DNA of 35,784 nt from NCBI GenBank assembly GCA_937950315.1, contig CALFDU010000009.1, forward strand, positions 1-35,784, in the 5' to 3' direction. The notes under the pieces were generated by a model. That model was given only the letters and a program-made list of their open reading frames with translations. It searched no databases and was not told where the DNA came from. Below, piece by piece: positions 16,521 to 26,032 of the stretch (position 1 is the stretch's first letter; each line of letters starts with the position of its first letter). This stretch comes from an uncultured Saprospiraceae bacterium (GTDB lineage Bacteria > Bacteroidota > Bacteroidia > Chitinophagales > Saprospiraceae). The translations under genes were made by a program, and so were the position numbers.

Positions 16521-17798
16521 ATGACATTGTCTGTACACAAATTTGGAGGCGCATCGATTAAAAGCCCGGAAAGAATAGAAAATGTGGTGGAAATTTGTAA
16601 AAACAACATCTCCCAACCTGGTGTCATCGTGGTGTCTGCAATCGGAAAAACGACCAATTCCTTAGAAAAGGTGGTGAAGGCCTACGCTTCCGCAAATGTT
16701 GATACTGCTTTTGAAGAACTTAATATCGTCAAATCTGCGCATTATCAGTTTTGTGACCAACTTTTACCAACAGAAAAGGCTGCCCAACTAAAATCAGAAT
16801 TAAACGACACCTTCGTTGAAATCGAATGGATGATTGAAGATGAAAGCAGTGATTCATACAATTACCTATATGATCAAATCGTCTCTGTTGGCGAGCTAGC
16901 GTCATCTAAAATAATTCAAGCTGCCTTGGCTCATCATGGTATCGATGCGGTTTGGATGGATGCAAGAGACATGATAAAAACCAACAACAAGTACAGAAAT
17001 GCTGCTGTTGATTGGGATCTTACTAAAAAACAAATTGAAAGTGCATGCAGAAATGGCATCGAAAACAATAAGATTCTTGTTACGCAAGGATTCATAGGAT
17101 GTACTTCAGAAAACTTTACTACAACCCTAGGTAGAGAAGGCTCAGATTTTACCGCAGCAATTTTTGCAAGTTGTCTGAATGCCCAAAGCATGACTGTTTG
17201 GAAGGATGTTCCAGGAGTTATGACTGCCGATCCAGCCATCAATGAAAAAGCTACATTGCTTTCTACCTTAAGTTACAACGAAGCTTTGGCGATGACTTAT
17301 TATGGGGCCAAGGTTATACATCCAAAAACCATTAAACCTATTCAAGTAGCCAATATTCCACTTAATGTAAAATCTTTTATAAATCCAGCAGATGGCGGTA
17401 CTGAAATAAAGTCTTTAGAATTGGACTTAAGATATCCTCCTATTGTTGTTGTTGACAATGGCAATGTATTCTTGAGTTTTTCTTCCAAAGACAACACCTT
17501 CATCAGAGAGCAAAGGCTTGGACTTATCTTTACAATAATGAATAAATATGGCTTAGTACTTAAGTTGGATAGAAATACACCCAATGCCTTTATCACTTGT
17601 GTAGGAGATCCATTTAGCAAAATAGAAGATTTTATATCAGAAGCCTCTGAAGTATTCAACGTCAAACAGATTAATGATATTGAGCTTCTGACCATCAGAC
17701 ATGGGGATGAATCATCTATCGTGGACAACCTTGCTGGAAAGAAAATTCTGTTGAAAGAAGCCGCTGAAAACACAATTCAGTACGTGCTGCAAAGTTAG
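16521..17798 (+). CDS. lysC: Aspartate kinase
   Basis: A 425-residue enzyme that phosphorylates aspartate, the first step to lysine, threonine, methionine and diaminopimelate. The ATG at 16521 gives the canonical start MTLSVHKFGGASI with the K-F-G-G nucleotide motif; the frame extends to 16431 but that would overlap the oadG start. The kinase core has TTLGREGSDFTAA, VWKDVPGVMTADP and YGAKVIHPKTIKP. The C-terminal 130 residues should be the ACT regulatory region (feedback binding). It is monofunctional, with no homoserine dehydrogenase domain. Divergent from the oad operon and convergent with the ABC transporter genes. Confidence 0.93.
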   Translation: MTLSVHKFGGASIKSPERIENVVEICKNNISQPGVIVVSAIGKTTNSLEKVVKAYASANVDTAFEELNIVKSAHYQFCDQLLPTEKAAQLKSELNDTFVEIEWMIEDESSDSYNYLYDQIVSVGELASSKIIQAALAHHGIDAVWMDARDMIKTNNKYRNAAVDWDLTKKQIESACRNGIENNKILVTQGFIGCTSENFTTTLGREGSDFTAAIFASCLNAQSMTVWKDVPGVMTADPAINEKATLLSTLSYNEALAMTYYGAKVIHPKTIKPIQVANIPLNVKSFINPADGGTEIKSLELDLRYPPIVVVDNGNVFLSFSSKDNTFIREQRLGLIFTIMNKYGLVLKLDRNTPNAFITCVGDPFSKIEDFISEASEVFNVKQINDIELLTIRHGDESSIVDNLAGKKILLKEAAENTIQYVLQS

Positions 17799-17823
17799 AA
17801 TTGTATTAACTACATCTCTAGTA

Positions 17824-18651
17824 TTATAAGTCCCTTCTCATGAAGATCCTATTGGTTATGGTAACAAACAGCAGGATGAAAATGATACTTGTTATAATTG
17901 CTGATTTGTGACTTAATAAGAATTGAAAGTTGAAATCACCAGGGATCATTTCTGCATATTTATAAAAAGGCATAGGCATCAAATCTTCCATTGCATTTAA
18001 TGGTAGATAATTGGCGACTTCTCCTGGAATAATGTCTTTGGCCCTCATCAATACTTTCAACAAAGGCTCAATGATGATTGCATATGACATGTAAAGAAAA
18101 ATGGCCAAGCCCGGTTTCTTCAGCAGAAAAGCCAATAAACCCGCAAAACTTAAGTAGCCCAAACTCATTAAAAAATATCTTAGAATAGCCCATTCATTTT
18201 CAAATATAAATGCAAAATCCCAATCGTCTGTAAACCACACGCCGATACCAATGGCAACCACACAATAATAGAGCGTAGCAATCAATGAGATCGCGAGAAT
18301 GGCCAGCATCTTTGATTTAAAATAGGTAGAGCGTGGCATACCATTGATGATGGTCTGCCGTTGTGTTTTGTAATTGATCTCTGCTGAGATAATATAAATG
18401 ACTACAACACCTAAAAAGAAAAAGACAGTCCAATTACCACAATAACCTAAATATTCCCATACCCCTGGGAAACTATAAAAAGAATCGGAGCTAGGTATCA
18501 TTAATTTGACTGGGCCTGGAAGATTGTCTGTATCGTAATCTTTCAATAAGATCATTCCAGCTGGCAGGAAAAGAACATAAAACAAACTAAGTAGACTCAC
18601 TACTGAGTTCTTTCTAAATTTCTTCCACTCAAGGGATAGTAAATTGAACAT
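17824..18651 (-). CDS. ABC transporter permease (ABC-2 type)
   Basis: A 275-residue membrane protein with about six hydrophobic segments (for example residues 16-34, 70-88, 115-135, 155-175 and the C-terminus). It follows the ATPase gene by one base, so the two are translated together and form an exporter. The N-terminus MFNLLSLEWKKFRKN is typical of ABC-2 permeases in Bacteroidota. The substrate is unknown. Confidence 0.85.
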   Translation of the reverse strand: MFNLLSLEWKKFRKNSVVSLLSLFYVLFLPAGMILLKDYDTDNLPGPVKLMIPSSDSFYSFPGVWEYLGYCGNWTVFFFLGVVVIYIISAEINYKTQRQTIINGMPRSTYFKSKMLAILAISLIATLYYCVVAIGIGVWFTDDWDFAFIFENEWAILRYFLMSLGYLSFAGLLAFLLKKPGLAIFLYMSYAIIIEPLLKVLMRAKDIIPGEVANYLPLNAMEDLMPMPFYKYAEMIPGDFNFQFLLSHKSAIITSIIFILLFVTITNRIFMRRDL

Positions 18652-18652
18652 C

Positions 18653-19543
18653 TTAATTTGCTTTTGAAATGATTTGTAGAAATTCTTCTTCCAATTTTTT
18701 CTTCTTGACGACCAAGTGGGTAGGGAAGATTTGAATGTGACCTAGTGCTCTACTCATCTCTTCAACCTCAAAGTCTTCCTGTACCATGCATGTAAAGAAA
18801 AAACCATCCTTGGAAACTGAATTGATTTTAGGGTTGGCTCTAAGCCAATTTTCAAGAGCGGCTTCATTGGTTGCAGCTACTTCTACTGTTTTGTCGGATG
18901 ATAAAATGGAGCCCACTGAGCCGGTGGCAAGGAGCTCGCCATATTTGATAATCGCTACATGCGTACAGATCTTTTCAACTTCATCCAATATGTGACTGGC
19001 TAGTATCACAGTACGTCCAGAAGCAGCAATATCTGTCAATGTTTTTCTAACGTCTGCAATCCCTTGTGGATCAAGACCATTGGTTGGCTCATCAAAGATC
19101 AATACATCAGGATCACCCACCAACGTAGCGGCAATAGCAAGGCGCTGTTTCATTCCCAAACTATAACTAGAAAATTTAGATTTTCTTCTATTGATAAGAT
19201 TTACGGAAGTAAGAATTTCGTCAAAATTTTTGTTTTCAGCTCCCTTGATATGTCTGACGATTTCTAAATTTTCGTCTGCATTCAAGTAAGGAAAGAAATT
19301 GGGCGTTTCCAATATTGTTCCTATTCGTTTTAGAGGATTTTGGTGTTGATTTTCAAACCAAGTATAAGAACCGCTATCGGATTGAAGAATACCTGTAATC
19401 ATGCCTAAGGTGGTTGTTTTACCACTTCCATTCGGTCCTAATATGCCATAAATTTGCCCGGCTTCAATGTTTAGATTGAGGTTGCTTACCGCTTTTATGT
19501 GTCCATAGGCCTTGGATAGGTCTTTTATCTGAAGAACGTTCAT
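18653..19543 (-). CDS. ABC transporter ATP-binding protein
   Basis: A 296-residue ATPase of the BcrA/CcmA-like exporter class. Walker A is GPNGSGKTT (36-44), the signature is YSLGMKQRL (127-135; LGMKQ in place of LSGGQ), Walker B is VLIFDE (147-152), followed by PTNGLDP and a switch His in LASHILDEVEKI. The C-terminal 80 residues are an accessory domain usual for this class. Paired with the permease one base downstream. It resembles gliding-motility GldA in general form, but the same is true of many exporters, so I do not assign it. Confidence 0.92.
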   Translation of the reverse strand: MNVLQIKDLSKAYGHIKAVSNLNLNIEAGQIYGILGPNGSGKTTTLGMITGILQSDSGSYTWFENQHQNPLKRIGTILETPNFFPYLNADENLEIVRHIKGAENKNFDEILTSVNLINRRKSKFSSYSLGMKQRLAIAATLVGDPDVLIFDEPTNGLDPQGIADVRKTLTDIAASGRTVILASHILDEVEKICTHVAIIKYGELLATGSVGSILSSDKTVEVAATNEAALENWLRANPKINSVSKDGFFFTCMVQEDFEVEEMSRALGHIQIFPTHLVVKKKKLEEEFLQIISKAN

Positions 19544-19629
19544 ATAACAATCAATTATATATCTAAGCTAATTATTATTTCGTTGTTAGACTCTAATTAT
19601 TCGATTGAACTTAATAAAAAACAGACTTA

Positions 19630-22029
19630 TTAAAACGGATAGTTGATGGCGATGGTAGGATTACCTAAGAATCCTTGGCCTACAGGGCTTTGGAAATAGG
19701 TTTCTAGTGGAGTACCTTCATTCAACAAATAAGGATTTTTAAGTTTGTAAGCAAAGTCAAATCGCAACATGAAGTAACTAAAATCCAACCGCAATCCCCA
19801 TCCCCAACCAACGGCTAGTTGCTCGTATATGTTGGTTAGCTGTGTGCCTGGTCGATTCACGTCTTCTCCAATAGTCCAAACATTCCCGGCATCCATAAAT
19901 AAGGCATATTCAATGATCCAAAATAGATCTGAGCGATACTCAATATTTGCTTCAATCTGTAGATCTCCTGTCTGAAAGAATCGTTGGTTAGGAGCTGTTA
20001 TAGACCTAAAACTTCCTGGACCCAATTCTCTCGCTTGCCATGCTCTCATGGATATAGGTCCTCCTGCAAAAAATTGACTTATGTATGGGACGTTGTCATT
20101 GTTTGAGAAAGGTTTGGCTATGCCAAAGTTAAGCCTTCCAGCTAATGAAGAATAATCATTCAGTTTTTTTGTTGCACGCCAATCCAGCTGCAATTTTGCA
20201 AATCGAGCAAAAGTAAGATCTTCAGTAATTTTGAATACAGTGCTTCTGTTTGTGATCGCATTGTAGGCAATATTAGCTAGCTCAATTTCCCCTCCTGATA
20301 ATTCAAAACTTCCGAAAGCTGACCAAGAAAAACCGTTGATGTTTTCTGGCTTGTCATAAATTGCTGAAACTTCTTTGAAGAAAAATCCACTAAATACCAC
20401 GGACCTAAATGAATTTAATAGTCTTGGTGAATCACAGAGGATAGCTTTCCATGCCGGTTCACTTGAATAGTCTAACAAATCAAACCCAGTAGGAGAGAGT
20501 GTAATCTTCCAATTGTTGTTTGGAGTATAGGTGTATGCAATACTGGCTGTAAATGTATTTATTCTGTATAAGTCTAAGACGTCTTGGTAATTCCATCCAC
20601 CATAAAAACTCGTATTGGTTGCAACTTCAAATTGTTCTTGTTGTTTTCGTGATATATCTCCTAATGAATAGATCAATCCTATTATGCCGAGATAATCAAC
20701 TTGCCTTGGTACCGTTGTCACATTGGTAAGTCCAAAATTTATCGCATTGAATCTTAAAAAATTGCCTTGGCTAGCAATCTGTAGTTCAAGTCCAGCCTCA
20801 CCGTTTGTTTCATTCTTTTCTGATCCCCCAAATAAATTTCGATCAATCAACGAACCATCTGCAGCAAAACCAACTAGTCTGCGACCAATATTTTTATTGG
20901 TCGTACTATAAAATGTATTGGTTCCATAATCGTAAGAATACTTTGTGTTGTGCGGGGTCAGGTATATATCATAATTGATCAATGTATCGTTGGCAGTATC
21001 AAAAGTGGGCGAAAGCTTTACAAACTTATAAGTGCTTAATGATGATAATTGCTTTATCGAACTATAATAATTGGAGCGATTGTATTCATCGCCGGATTTG
21101 ATGAAAATTTGCCGATCAATAGATCGAGGATTGACAACAAAATTTTTAGACTGAGAATAATAGTTTTTTCCTCTTATAACTGTTGATGGTACATTAGGGT
21201 AACTTCGATCTTGAAAGAAATCGGTGTATACATTGATTTTACCAATGTGATATTTCTGGAATGTATTTGATTCAGCAGTCGCAGACAAATCAAAAAGCAC
21301 GTCAATTCTCTTATTTACTTCTGAGCTATCTCCCTTTATTTTGATATTGCTTGAAAGGAAGTTAGCATATCCTCTATTTTGTAGAACTTGAAATATTCTT
21401 TCTTTTTCTGTTTCAAAAAGACCCGCATCTACAGGACTGCCTGATTGTAGATTGGATTTATCTTCTATTTCATCCAAGATGGCTTGTATCTCAGGATTAT
21501 TGGAACGATAAAATACAGAGTCAACCTTAAACTGCTCTCCCAATTCAATGTCAAAAATTGTCGATGCAGTTTTGTTCCTTTTTACTTTATAGCTGCTAGA
21601 TACGCTTGCATCATAATAACCTCTTTTGTTTTGGAGGTACTTTTGCATTTCATACGCAGAAATGGCAACAAGGGTAGTATCAAAAATTTGATGCTTCTCT
21701 GCAATAAATCTTTTGACAAATCTTTTGATTTTTGTGGTGTCTGCTGGACCTTGATTTTTTAAATCGTAATAGTCTCTTGAGACGCCTAGAAATTTTCCTG
21801 GAACTGGCTGTTGGATTAAGTTTTCTAATTCGTCGATGACTGCAAGATGGTTAAGGTTTTTTTTCTTGCCTTCAACTTTAATGGTGGTTTTCCTTACAAG
21901 TGCTTGGTCATCTTCAATAAACTTTGTACTTCTGCAGGAGCTTACTAAAACCAATAACGATAGTATAAAGAAGAATTGTATCTTTCTACCTCTTTTACCT
22001 TTATTAATATTTGTTGCCCTGATTTCCAA
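19630..22029 (-). CDS. tamL: TamL: BamA/TamA-family outer membrane lipoprotein
   Basis: A 799-residue protein of the TamL type known in Bacteroidota, an Omp85-family assembly factor thought to work with TamB in outer membrane biogenesis. It has a lipoprotein signal with LVSSC (Cys32), then the family start RSTKFIEDDQALVRKTTIKVEG. POTRA-like segments fill about 40-370 and a 16-stranded-type beta-barrel the C-terminal 400 residues, ending in an aromatic residue (IAINYPF). PISMRAWQARELGPGSF corresponds to the conserved loop region. The only possible start is a TTG at 22027-22029: the frame has no ATG before the signal peptide and meets a stop six codons upstream. No tamB follows; an ABC exporter lies downstream. 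Confidence 0.9.
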   Translation of the reverse strand: MEIRATNINKGKRGRKIQFFFILSLLVLVSSCRSTKFIEDDQALVRKTTIKVEGKKKNLNHLAVIDELENLIQQPVPGKFLGVSRDYYDLKNQGPADTTKIKRFVKRFIAEKHQIFDTTLVAISAYEMQKYLQNKRGYYDASVSSSYKVKRNKTASTIFDIELGEQFKVDSVFYRSNNPEIQAILDEIEDKSNLQSGSPVDAGLFETEKERIFQVLQNRGYANFLSSNIKIKGDSSEVNKRIDVLFDLSATAESNTFQKYHIGKINVYTDFFQDRSYPNVPSTVIRGKNYYSQSKNFVVNPRSIDRQIFIKSGDEYNRSNYYSSIKQLSSLSTYKFVKLSPTFDTANDTLINYDIYLTPHNTKYSYDYGTNTFYSTTNKNIGRRLVGFAADGSLIDRNLFGGSEKNETNGEAGLELQIASQGNFLRFNAINFGLTNVTTVPRQVDYLGIIGLIYSLGDISRKQQEQFEVATNTSFYGGWNYQDVLDLYRINTFTASIAYTYTPNNNWKITLSPTGFDLLDYSSEPAWKAILCDSPRLLNSFRSVVFSGFFFKEVSAIYDKPENINGFSWSAFGSFELSGGEIELANIAYNAITNRSTVFKITEDLTFARFAKLQLDWRATKKLNDYSSLAGRLNFGIAKPFSNNDNVPYISQFFAGGPISMRAWQARELGPGSFRSITAPNQRFFQTGDLQIEANIEYRSDLFWIIEYALFMDAGNVWTIGEDVNRPGTQLTNIYEQLAVGWGWGLRLDFSYFMLRFDFAYKLKNPYLLNEGTPLETYFQSPVGQGFLGNPTIAINYPF

Positions 22030-22773
22030 ATGATATCTAAGTCCTTAATTAAATATGTCCAATCTCTCCACAATCGGAAGAACAGACAAAAATATGATAA
22101 ATTCATCGCCCAAGGACCTAAAATTGCCAATGAAATTTTAAGTTCTGGTAATCTTTCGATCGAATTTATCTTCGCTACCACTAATTATATTGAGAATAAT
22201 CAAGATTTACTCCTCGCCCATAAAGGCAAAGTGAATCTGGTGAATGACAAAGAATTGGAAAGAATATCTACCAATAAGACGCCCAATGAGGTTCTTTTAG
22301 TCTGTGATAAGCTCTCAGAGAACCTTAATCTTTCGTTAAATGATGGCTGGGCATTTTATCTTGATAAAGTCCAAGACCCAGGCAATGTGGGGACTATTAT
22401 CCGGATTGCAGACTGGTTTGGTGTGCCCAATGTGGTTTTAGGGCCTGAATGCGCCGATCTCTATAATCCTAAAGTACTTCAGTCAACCATGGGTGGATTT
22501 ATGCGGGTACAAGTGACCAAACTGGATTTCGCGGATATGATGAATGCCAATCCTGAGAGTAAAGTTTATTCTGCTTCATTAGAAGGAGAGTCGATGATGC
22601 ATCTTGATTTGGAGCCAGGGATTATTGTCATTGGTAATGAAAGCAAAGGCATCCAAAAATCAATTCTGGATGCCTCTGATGTTTTACTTTATATACCTTC
22701 TGCAGGTGGTGCAGAAAGTTTAAATGCCGCGGTTGCTTGCGGTATTATTGCTTACGGTTTAACCCTAAAGTAA
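22030..22773 (+). CDS. TrmH/SpoU-family RNA 2'-O-methyltransferase
   Basis: A 247-residue SPOUT methyltransferase that uses S-adenosylmethionine to methylate ribose in tRNA or rRNA. The N-terminal substrate-binding part has SLHNRKNRQKYDKFIAQGPK. The knotted catalytic domain shows the three motifs: LDKVQDPGNVGTIIRIADWFG (motif 1, with Asn and Arg), IVIGNESKGI (motif 2) and IPSAGGAESLNAAVACGIIAYG (motif 3). The start is the ATG at 22030; an upstream frame to 21976 lies within tamL. The target nucleotide is unknown. It overlaps the convergent TlpA-like gene by nine bases. Pairing with divergent tamL is common in Bacteroidota. Confidence 0.92.
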   Translation: MISKSLIKYVQSLHNRKNRQKYDKFIAQGPKIANEILSSGNLSIEFIFATTNYIENNQDLLLAHKGKVNLVNDKELERISTNKTPNEVLLVCDKLSENLNLSLNDGWAFYLDKVQDPGNVGTIIRIADWFGVPNVVLGPECADLYNPKVLQSTMGGFMRVQVTKLDFADMMNANPESKVYSASLEGESMMHLDLEPGIIVIGNESKGIQKSILDASDVLLYIPSAGGAESLNAAVACGIIAYGLTLK

Positions 22774-23889
22774 TTTAAGCAACTCTTGTTCGATGGCATG
22801 ATGTCTAGGGTTTAATGCTGCAATCGTTCCATCTCTATTAATTAAAAAAGTCGTTGGAATAGATCTTACTCCATATGTCTTACTCGCAGGAGAATCCCAT
22901 TTGGTCAGATCTGAAACATGATGATCCCATTCTAATTTATCTTTTGCAATTGCATCAACCCATCTGCTTTTAGAGCTAGCCATAGACTTTTCAATCTTAG
23001 CTGCATCGTTGTTTAATCTTTGCTTTGTTCTTTTATCTAGTCCATCCAGAGAAACACTAAAAACGGTAAACCCTTGGTCTTTGTATTTCTTATAAGTTTC
23101 TACTACACCAGGATTTGCTTTCCTACACGGTCCACACCAGCTGGCCCAAAAGTCAAGCAGTACTATGTTACCTTGTAGATCAGATAGTTTTTTGGTCTTA
23201 CCGTTCACGCCTGGCAAGACGATATCTGGAGCCATATCGCCAATGTTGACATTGTACGTTTTTCCTCTTGATTGGCTCTGCTGCTTGGCAGTTGTCTCCA
23301 AAGTCTTTACCATTGATTCGTAATCCTTGGTACATTGTACATCAGGATATTTGGCTGCCAATCTTTCACATATGTTTTGTTGAATTGGCAAAGTCTGGAT
23401 ATTGTTAGCAAACAAAGAATTAGCGAGTGACATAGAAACCAAAGGATCTAATTGATTTAAGATATTGGTAAAGTCATTTTGACCTATTTTTTGATTGACC
23501 AGATCATTCATGGTGGAACGATATGATTCTGCCAAAACTGCCCCTTCAATTTTATAGTCAAATTTTTCAATATTGGTTAAGTCACCAGAGATGTTGATGG
23601 CCTTTTCTGTTCCATCTAGAACGAGATCAACATTCTTAGCACCTATTCTAACTCTATAAATCCCTGCGGTGATTCCTTCAGGAAAATGAAATTTGAATTG
23701 ACCATTATTGCCAGCATCAGTTTTTTCCAATGATGTAATTGAATTGTTGAAATCCTTTTTATCAAAGAATACACTCATGTTTGAAACATTTTCAATGTTT
23801 CCTTTCACAGTCAAGCCCTTTTGGGAACCACATGATGCTAAAAACAAACAGGCAATCGTGAGTGACCCTAATAAATATTTGATTTTCAT
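22765..23889 (-). CDS. TlpA-like thioredoxin lipoprotein with DUF4369-type N-terminus
   Basis: A 374-residue lipoprotein (FLASC, Cys20), so exported and membrane-anchored. Residues about 25-120 resemble DUF4369 (KGLTVKGNIENVS..., ending in a small beta domain); a helical middle follows to about 205. The C-terminal 160 residues are a TlpA/ResA thioredoxin domain: IGDMAPDIVLPGVNGK, then WASWCGPCRK with redox cysteines 252 and 255, and the cis-Pro loop SIPTTFLI. It reduces or isomerises periplasmic disulfides, perhaps in cytochrome maturation; the partner is unknown. The 3' end overlaps the methyltransferase gene by nine bases. Confidence 0.92.
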   Translation of the reverse strand: MKIKYLLGSLTIACLFLASCGSQKGLTVKGNIENVSNMSVFFDKKDFNNSITSLEKTDAGNNGQFKFHFPEGITAGIYRVRIGAKNVDLVLDGTEKAINISGDLTNIEKFDYKIEGAVLAESYRSTMNDLVNQKIGQNDFTNILNQLDPLVSMSLANSLFANNIQTLPIQQNICERLAAKYPDVQCTKDYESMVKTLETTAKQQSQSRGKTYNVNIGDMAPDIVLPGVNGKTKKLSDLQGNIVLLDFWASWCGPCRKANPGVVETYKKYKDQGFTVFSVSLDGLDKRTKQRLNNDAAKIEKSMASSKSRWVDAIAKDKLEWDHHVSDLTKWDSPASKTYGVRSIPTTFLINRDGTIAALNPRHHAIEQELLKLL

Positions 23890-23894
23890 TCCTA

Positions 23895-23902
23895 CAAATT
23901 TA
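23895..23902 (-). promoter_or_regulatory. TAnnTTTG -7 box of the TlpA-like gene
   Basis: On the minus strand it reads TAAATTTG, a perfect -7 consensus, ending five bases before the ATG at 23889. No -33 TTG is seen at the usual distance. It predicts a leaderless or nearly leaderless transcript. Confidence 0.5.
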
Positions 23903-24047
23903 TGCGTAATCGTAATTATTCTATTGGTAAATTAACTGAATTCGCTGGTTTTTTGTTTTACTCCGCCAAAGCAATTTTCGTTCCTTAAGATGAATAAACC
24001 AAGCTTATTTGTTCATCAGGTACTTATATATTACTATTAATTGTATA

Positions 24048-24055
24048 CAAAGATA
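24048..24055 (-). promoter_or_regulatory. Additional TAnnTTTG box far upstream of the TlpA-like gene
   Basis: The minus strand reads TATCTTTG, a perfect -7 match, about 160 bases before the TlpA-like start. It could be a second promoter with a long leader, drive a small RNA, or be chance. No -33 partner is clear. Confidence 0.25.
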
Positions 24056-24094
24056 ATATTTCAAGGCAAACTGCCATGCATGAAACTACCAATC

Positions 24095-24110
24095 TTTGGT
24101 CGTGACCAAA
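24095..24110. promoter_or_regulatory. 16-base palindrome downstream of the oxidase subunit III gene
   Basis: TTTGGTC (24095-24101) and GACCAAA (24104-24110) are perfect inverted repeats around GT, 14 bases past the oxidase gene stop at 24124. The two-base centre is too tight for a normal hairpin and there is no U-tract, so an operator-like protein site is more likely than a terminator. Confidence 0.3.
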
Positions 24111-24123
24111 AGTTATCCGTAAA

Positions 24124-24717
24124 TTAAATGAGATAGTTGGCTAAGAAGAAAATAATCAAGTAAATCCACAGAATGTCAAGAAAATGCCAATACGTGGTAA
24201 GAAGATTTAATTTCCTTTTTTTTGCTGGATCCGAAAAGTAAATCAATACTGTTACAGGTTCTTTCATATGCTTTTTGGATTTCCATATAAAAGTCCCAAG
24301 AAAAGGAAGTCCACCTACCACGTGCGCAAAATGTATTCCTGAAATAACATACATATAGGAAGCCAGATTGTTGTGCGTGAGGGAGATGTTATTATCTATA
24401 AGTTGTTTCCATGCCATTATTTGGAATGCTAAAAAACAAAGTGTCAATACAAAAGCGATAATAAGCATCCATTGATATTTCTCAGTGTCATCATTGAGAT
24501 AATATCGTTTGGCCTTCATAAGGATGAGGCTTGAACCGATCAATAGAAAGGTATTGAAATAGAAAAGAGGGGGGAGATTGACTGGCTCCATGCCAGTCTG
24601 TATTCTATTGTACATATATGAGAATGAAAAACCTAGGAACAAAGCGGTGATTCCGGCAAGTAGCAAATACACTATGATTTGCTGTGGATGTATCAAAAAG
24701 TTTCTTTCGTCTCTCAT
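24124..24717 (-). CDS. Haem-copper oxidase subunit III (cytochrome c oxidase)
   Basis: A 197-residue inner membrane protein with five hydrophobic helices (residues about 14-32, 48-66, 80-100, 125-147, 173-196), as in short bacterial subunit III. Typical pieces are the SGIHFAHVVGG helix and the final TTYWHFLDILWIYLIIFFL. It stabilises the proton-pumping terminal oxidase that passes electrons to oxygen. The start is the ATG at 24717 (MRDERNFLIHPQQ); a longer frame to 24759 adds unlikely residues. It stands alone, without subunits I and II nearby, and is separated from sucC by a terminator. Confidence 0.88.
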   Translation of the reverse strand: MRDERNFLIHPQQIIVYLLLAGITALFLGFSFSYMYNRIQTGMEPVNLPPLFYFNTFLLIGSSLILMKAKRYYLNDDTEKYQWMLIIAFVLTLCFLAFQIMAWKQLIDNNISLTHNNLASYMYVISGIHFAHVVGGLPFLGTFIWKSKKHMKEPVTVLIYFSDPAKKRKLNLLTTYWHFLDILWIYLIIFFLANYLI

Positions 24718-24769
24718 AAAGTCAACTAAGATTAAACAACCTGGGCGTAAATTGTTCAATATTCAACAT

Positions 24770-24804
24770 AAAAAAAGTCCGCACACAAGCAGTGAGCGGA
24801 CTTT
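24770..24804 (-). terminator. Rho-independent terminator of sucC
   Basis: On the minus strand, AAAGTCCGC and GCGGACTTT (24774-24782 and 24796-24804) form a perfect 9-bp stem, extended inside by CAC/GTG after one mismatch, followed by a run of seven T. It lies 20 bases after the sucC stop and before the oxidase gene. Confidence 0.9.
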
Positions 24805-24824
24805 CACTATATTCATTCATATTG

Positions 24825-26027
24825 TTATGCAAGAACCTCTGAAACGATGTCAGCTGCATCTTTCAACAAGATGGCAGATCTTACGCTCAAACCACTTTCA
24901 TCGATGATTTTTTTAGCAATATCGGCATTCGTACCTTGTAATCTTACAATGATTGGTACTTGAATGTTTCCGATATTTTTAAAGGCCTCCACAACTCCAT
25001 TGGCCACTCTATCACATCTTACAATACCTCCAAAGATGTTGATCAAGATTGCCTTTACATTTGGATCTCTCAAAATGATTCTAAAAGCATTTTCTACTCT
25101 TTCTGCATCAGCAGTTCCACCTACGTCAAGGAAGTTTGCAGGAGACCCTCCTGACAACTTGATGATATCCATGGTTGCCATTGCTAGCCCTGCGCCGTTA
25201 ACCATGCAGCCAACATTACCGTCAAGCTTTACATAGTTCAATCCAAATCCTTTTGCTTCTACTTCTGCTGGATCCTCTTCATCTTCATCTCTCAACGCCG
25301 CAAGGTCTTTGTGTCTAAACAAGGCATTGTCATCAATAGATACTTTTGAATCAACAGCTAGGATTCTATCGTCACCAGTTTTGAGAGCTGGGTTGATTTC
25401 AAACAAAGAAGAATCAGAACCCACAAATGCTTCGTAAAGATTACTTAAGAATTTACACATGTTCTTAAACGCAGTGCCACTTAGTCCTAAATTGAAAGCG
25501 ATCTTTCTCATCTGGAAACCTTGGAAACCAACTGCTGGATCAATGTGTTCTTTATGCACCAAATGGGGTGTTTCTTCAGCTACTTTTTCTATATCCATTC
25601 CACCTTCAGTAGAGTAGATTATTACATTTCTTTTCTTAGCTCTGTCCATCATTACAGAGATGTAGAATTCTTTGCAAGCATCAAAGTCAGGAGCATACAC
25701 ATCTTCCGCAACCAAAACTTTTTTGACCAACTTACCAGGACCTTCCATTCCTCCCGGTGTCTGAGGTGTTTTAAGCATCATTCCGATGATATTCCCTGCA
25801 TGATTCTTTAGGTCATCTGCATTCTTGCATACTTGCACACCTCCACCTTTTCCACGTCCACCTGCATGAATCTGTGCTTTTACTACACACCAATCCGTGC
25901 CTGTTTCTTCTTGTAATTTAGTATATGCTGCTAGTGCTTCTTCTACAGAATGCGCAACGATTCCTCTTTGAATCGGAACACCGTAGCTAGCTAGCATTTC
26001 CTTTCCTTGGTACTCGTGTAAATTCAT
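24825..26027 (-). CDS. sucC: Succinyl-CoA synthetase (ADP-forming) beta subunit
   Basis: A 400-residue subunit that, with SucD, interconverts succinyl-CoA and succinate with ATP or GTP formation in the citric acid cycle. The ATP-grasp start [18 protein letters not shown] is followed by [16 protein letters not shown] (nucleotide binding) and, at the C-terminus, the CoA-ligase part with [25 protein letters not shown] and [13 protein letters not shown]. Length is normal. sucD is not in the window. The protease gene ends five bases upstream on the same strand, which makes co-transcription likely unless a promoter lies within that gene. Confidence 0.97.
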   Translation of the reverse strand: MNLHEYQGKEMLASYGVPIQRGIVAHSVEEALAAYTKLQEETGTDWCVVKAQIHAGGRGKGGGVQVCKNADDLKNHAGNIIGMMLKTPQTPGGMEGPGKLVKKVLVAEDVYAPDFDACKEFYISVMMDRAKKRNVIIYSTEGGMDIEKVAEETPHLVHKEHIDPAVGFQGFQMRKIAFNLGLSGTAFKNMCKFLSNLYEAFVGSDSSLFEINPALKTGDDRILAVDSKVSIDDNALFRHKDLAALRDEDEEDPAEVEAKGFGLNYVKLDGNVGCMVNGAGLAMATMDIIKLSGGSPANFLDVGGTADAERVENAFRIILRDPNVKAILINIFGGIVRCDRVANGVVEAFKNIGNIQVPIIVRLQGTNADIAKKIIDESGLSVRSAILLKDAADIVSEVLA

Positions 26028-26032
26028 TTAAT

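Noticed and set aside
18653-19543. Gliding motility ATPase GldA
   Set aside because: The ATPase class fits many exporters, and no other gliding gene is nearby.
19544-19629. Short direct repeat CTAATTATT in the gap between tamL and the ABC genes
   Set aside because: Nine AT-rich bases repeated in an AT-rich gap can arise by chance; no further structure supports a function.
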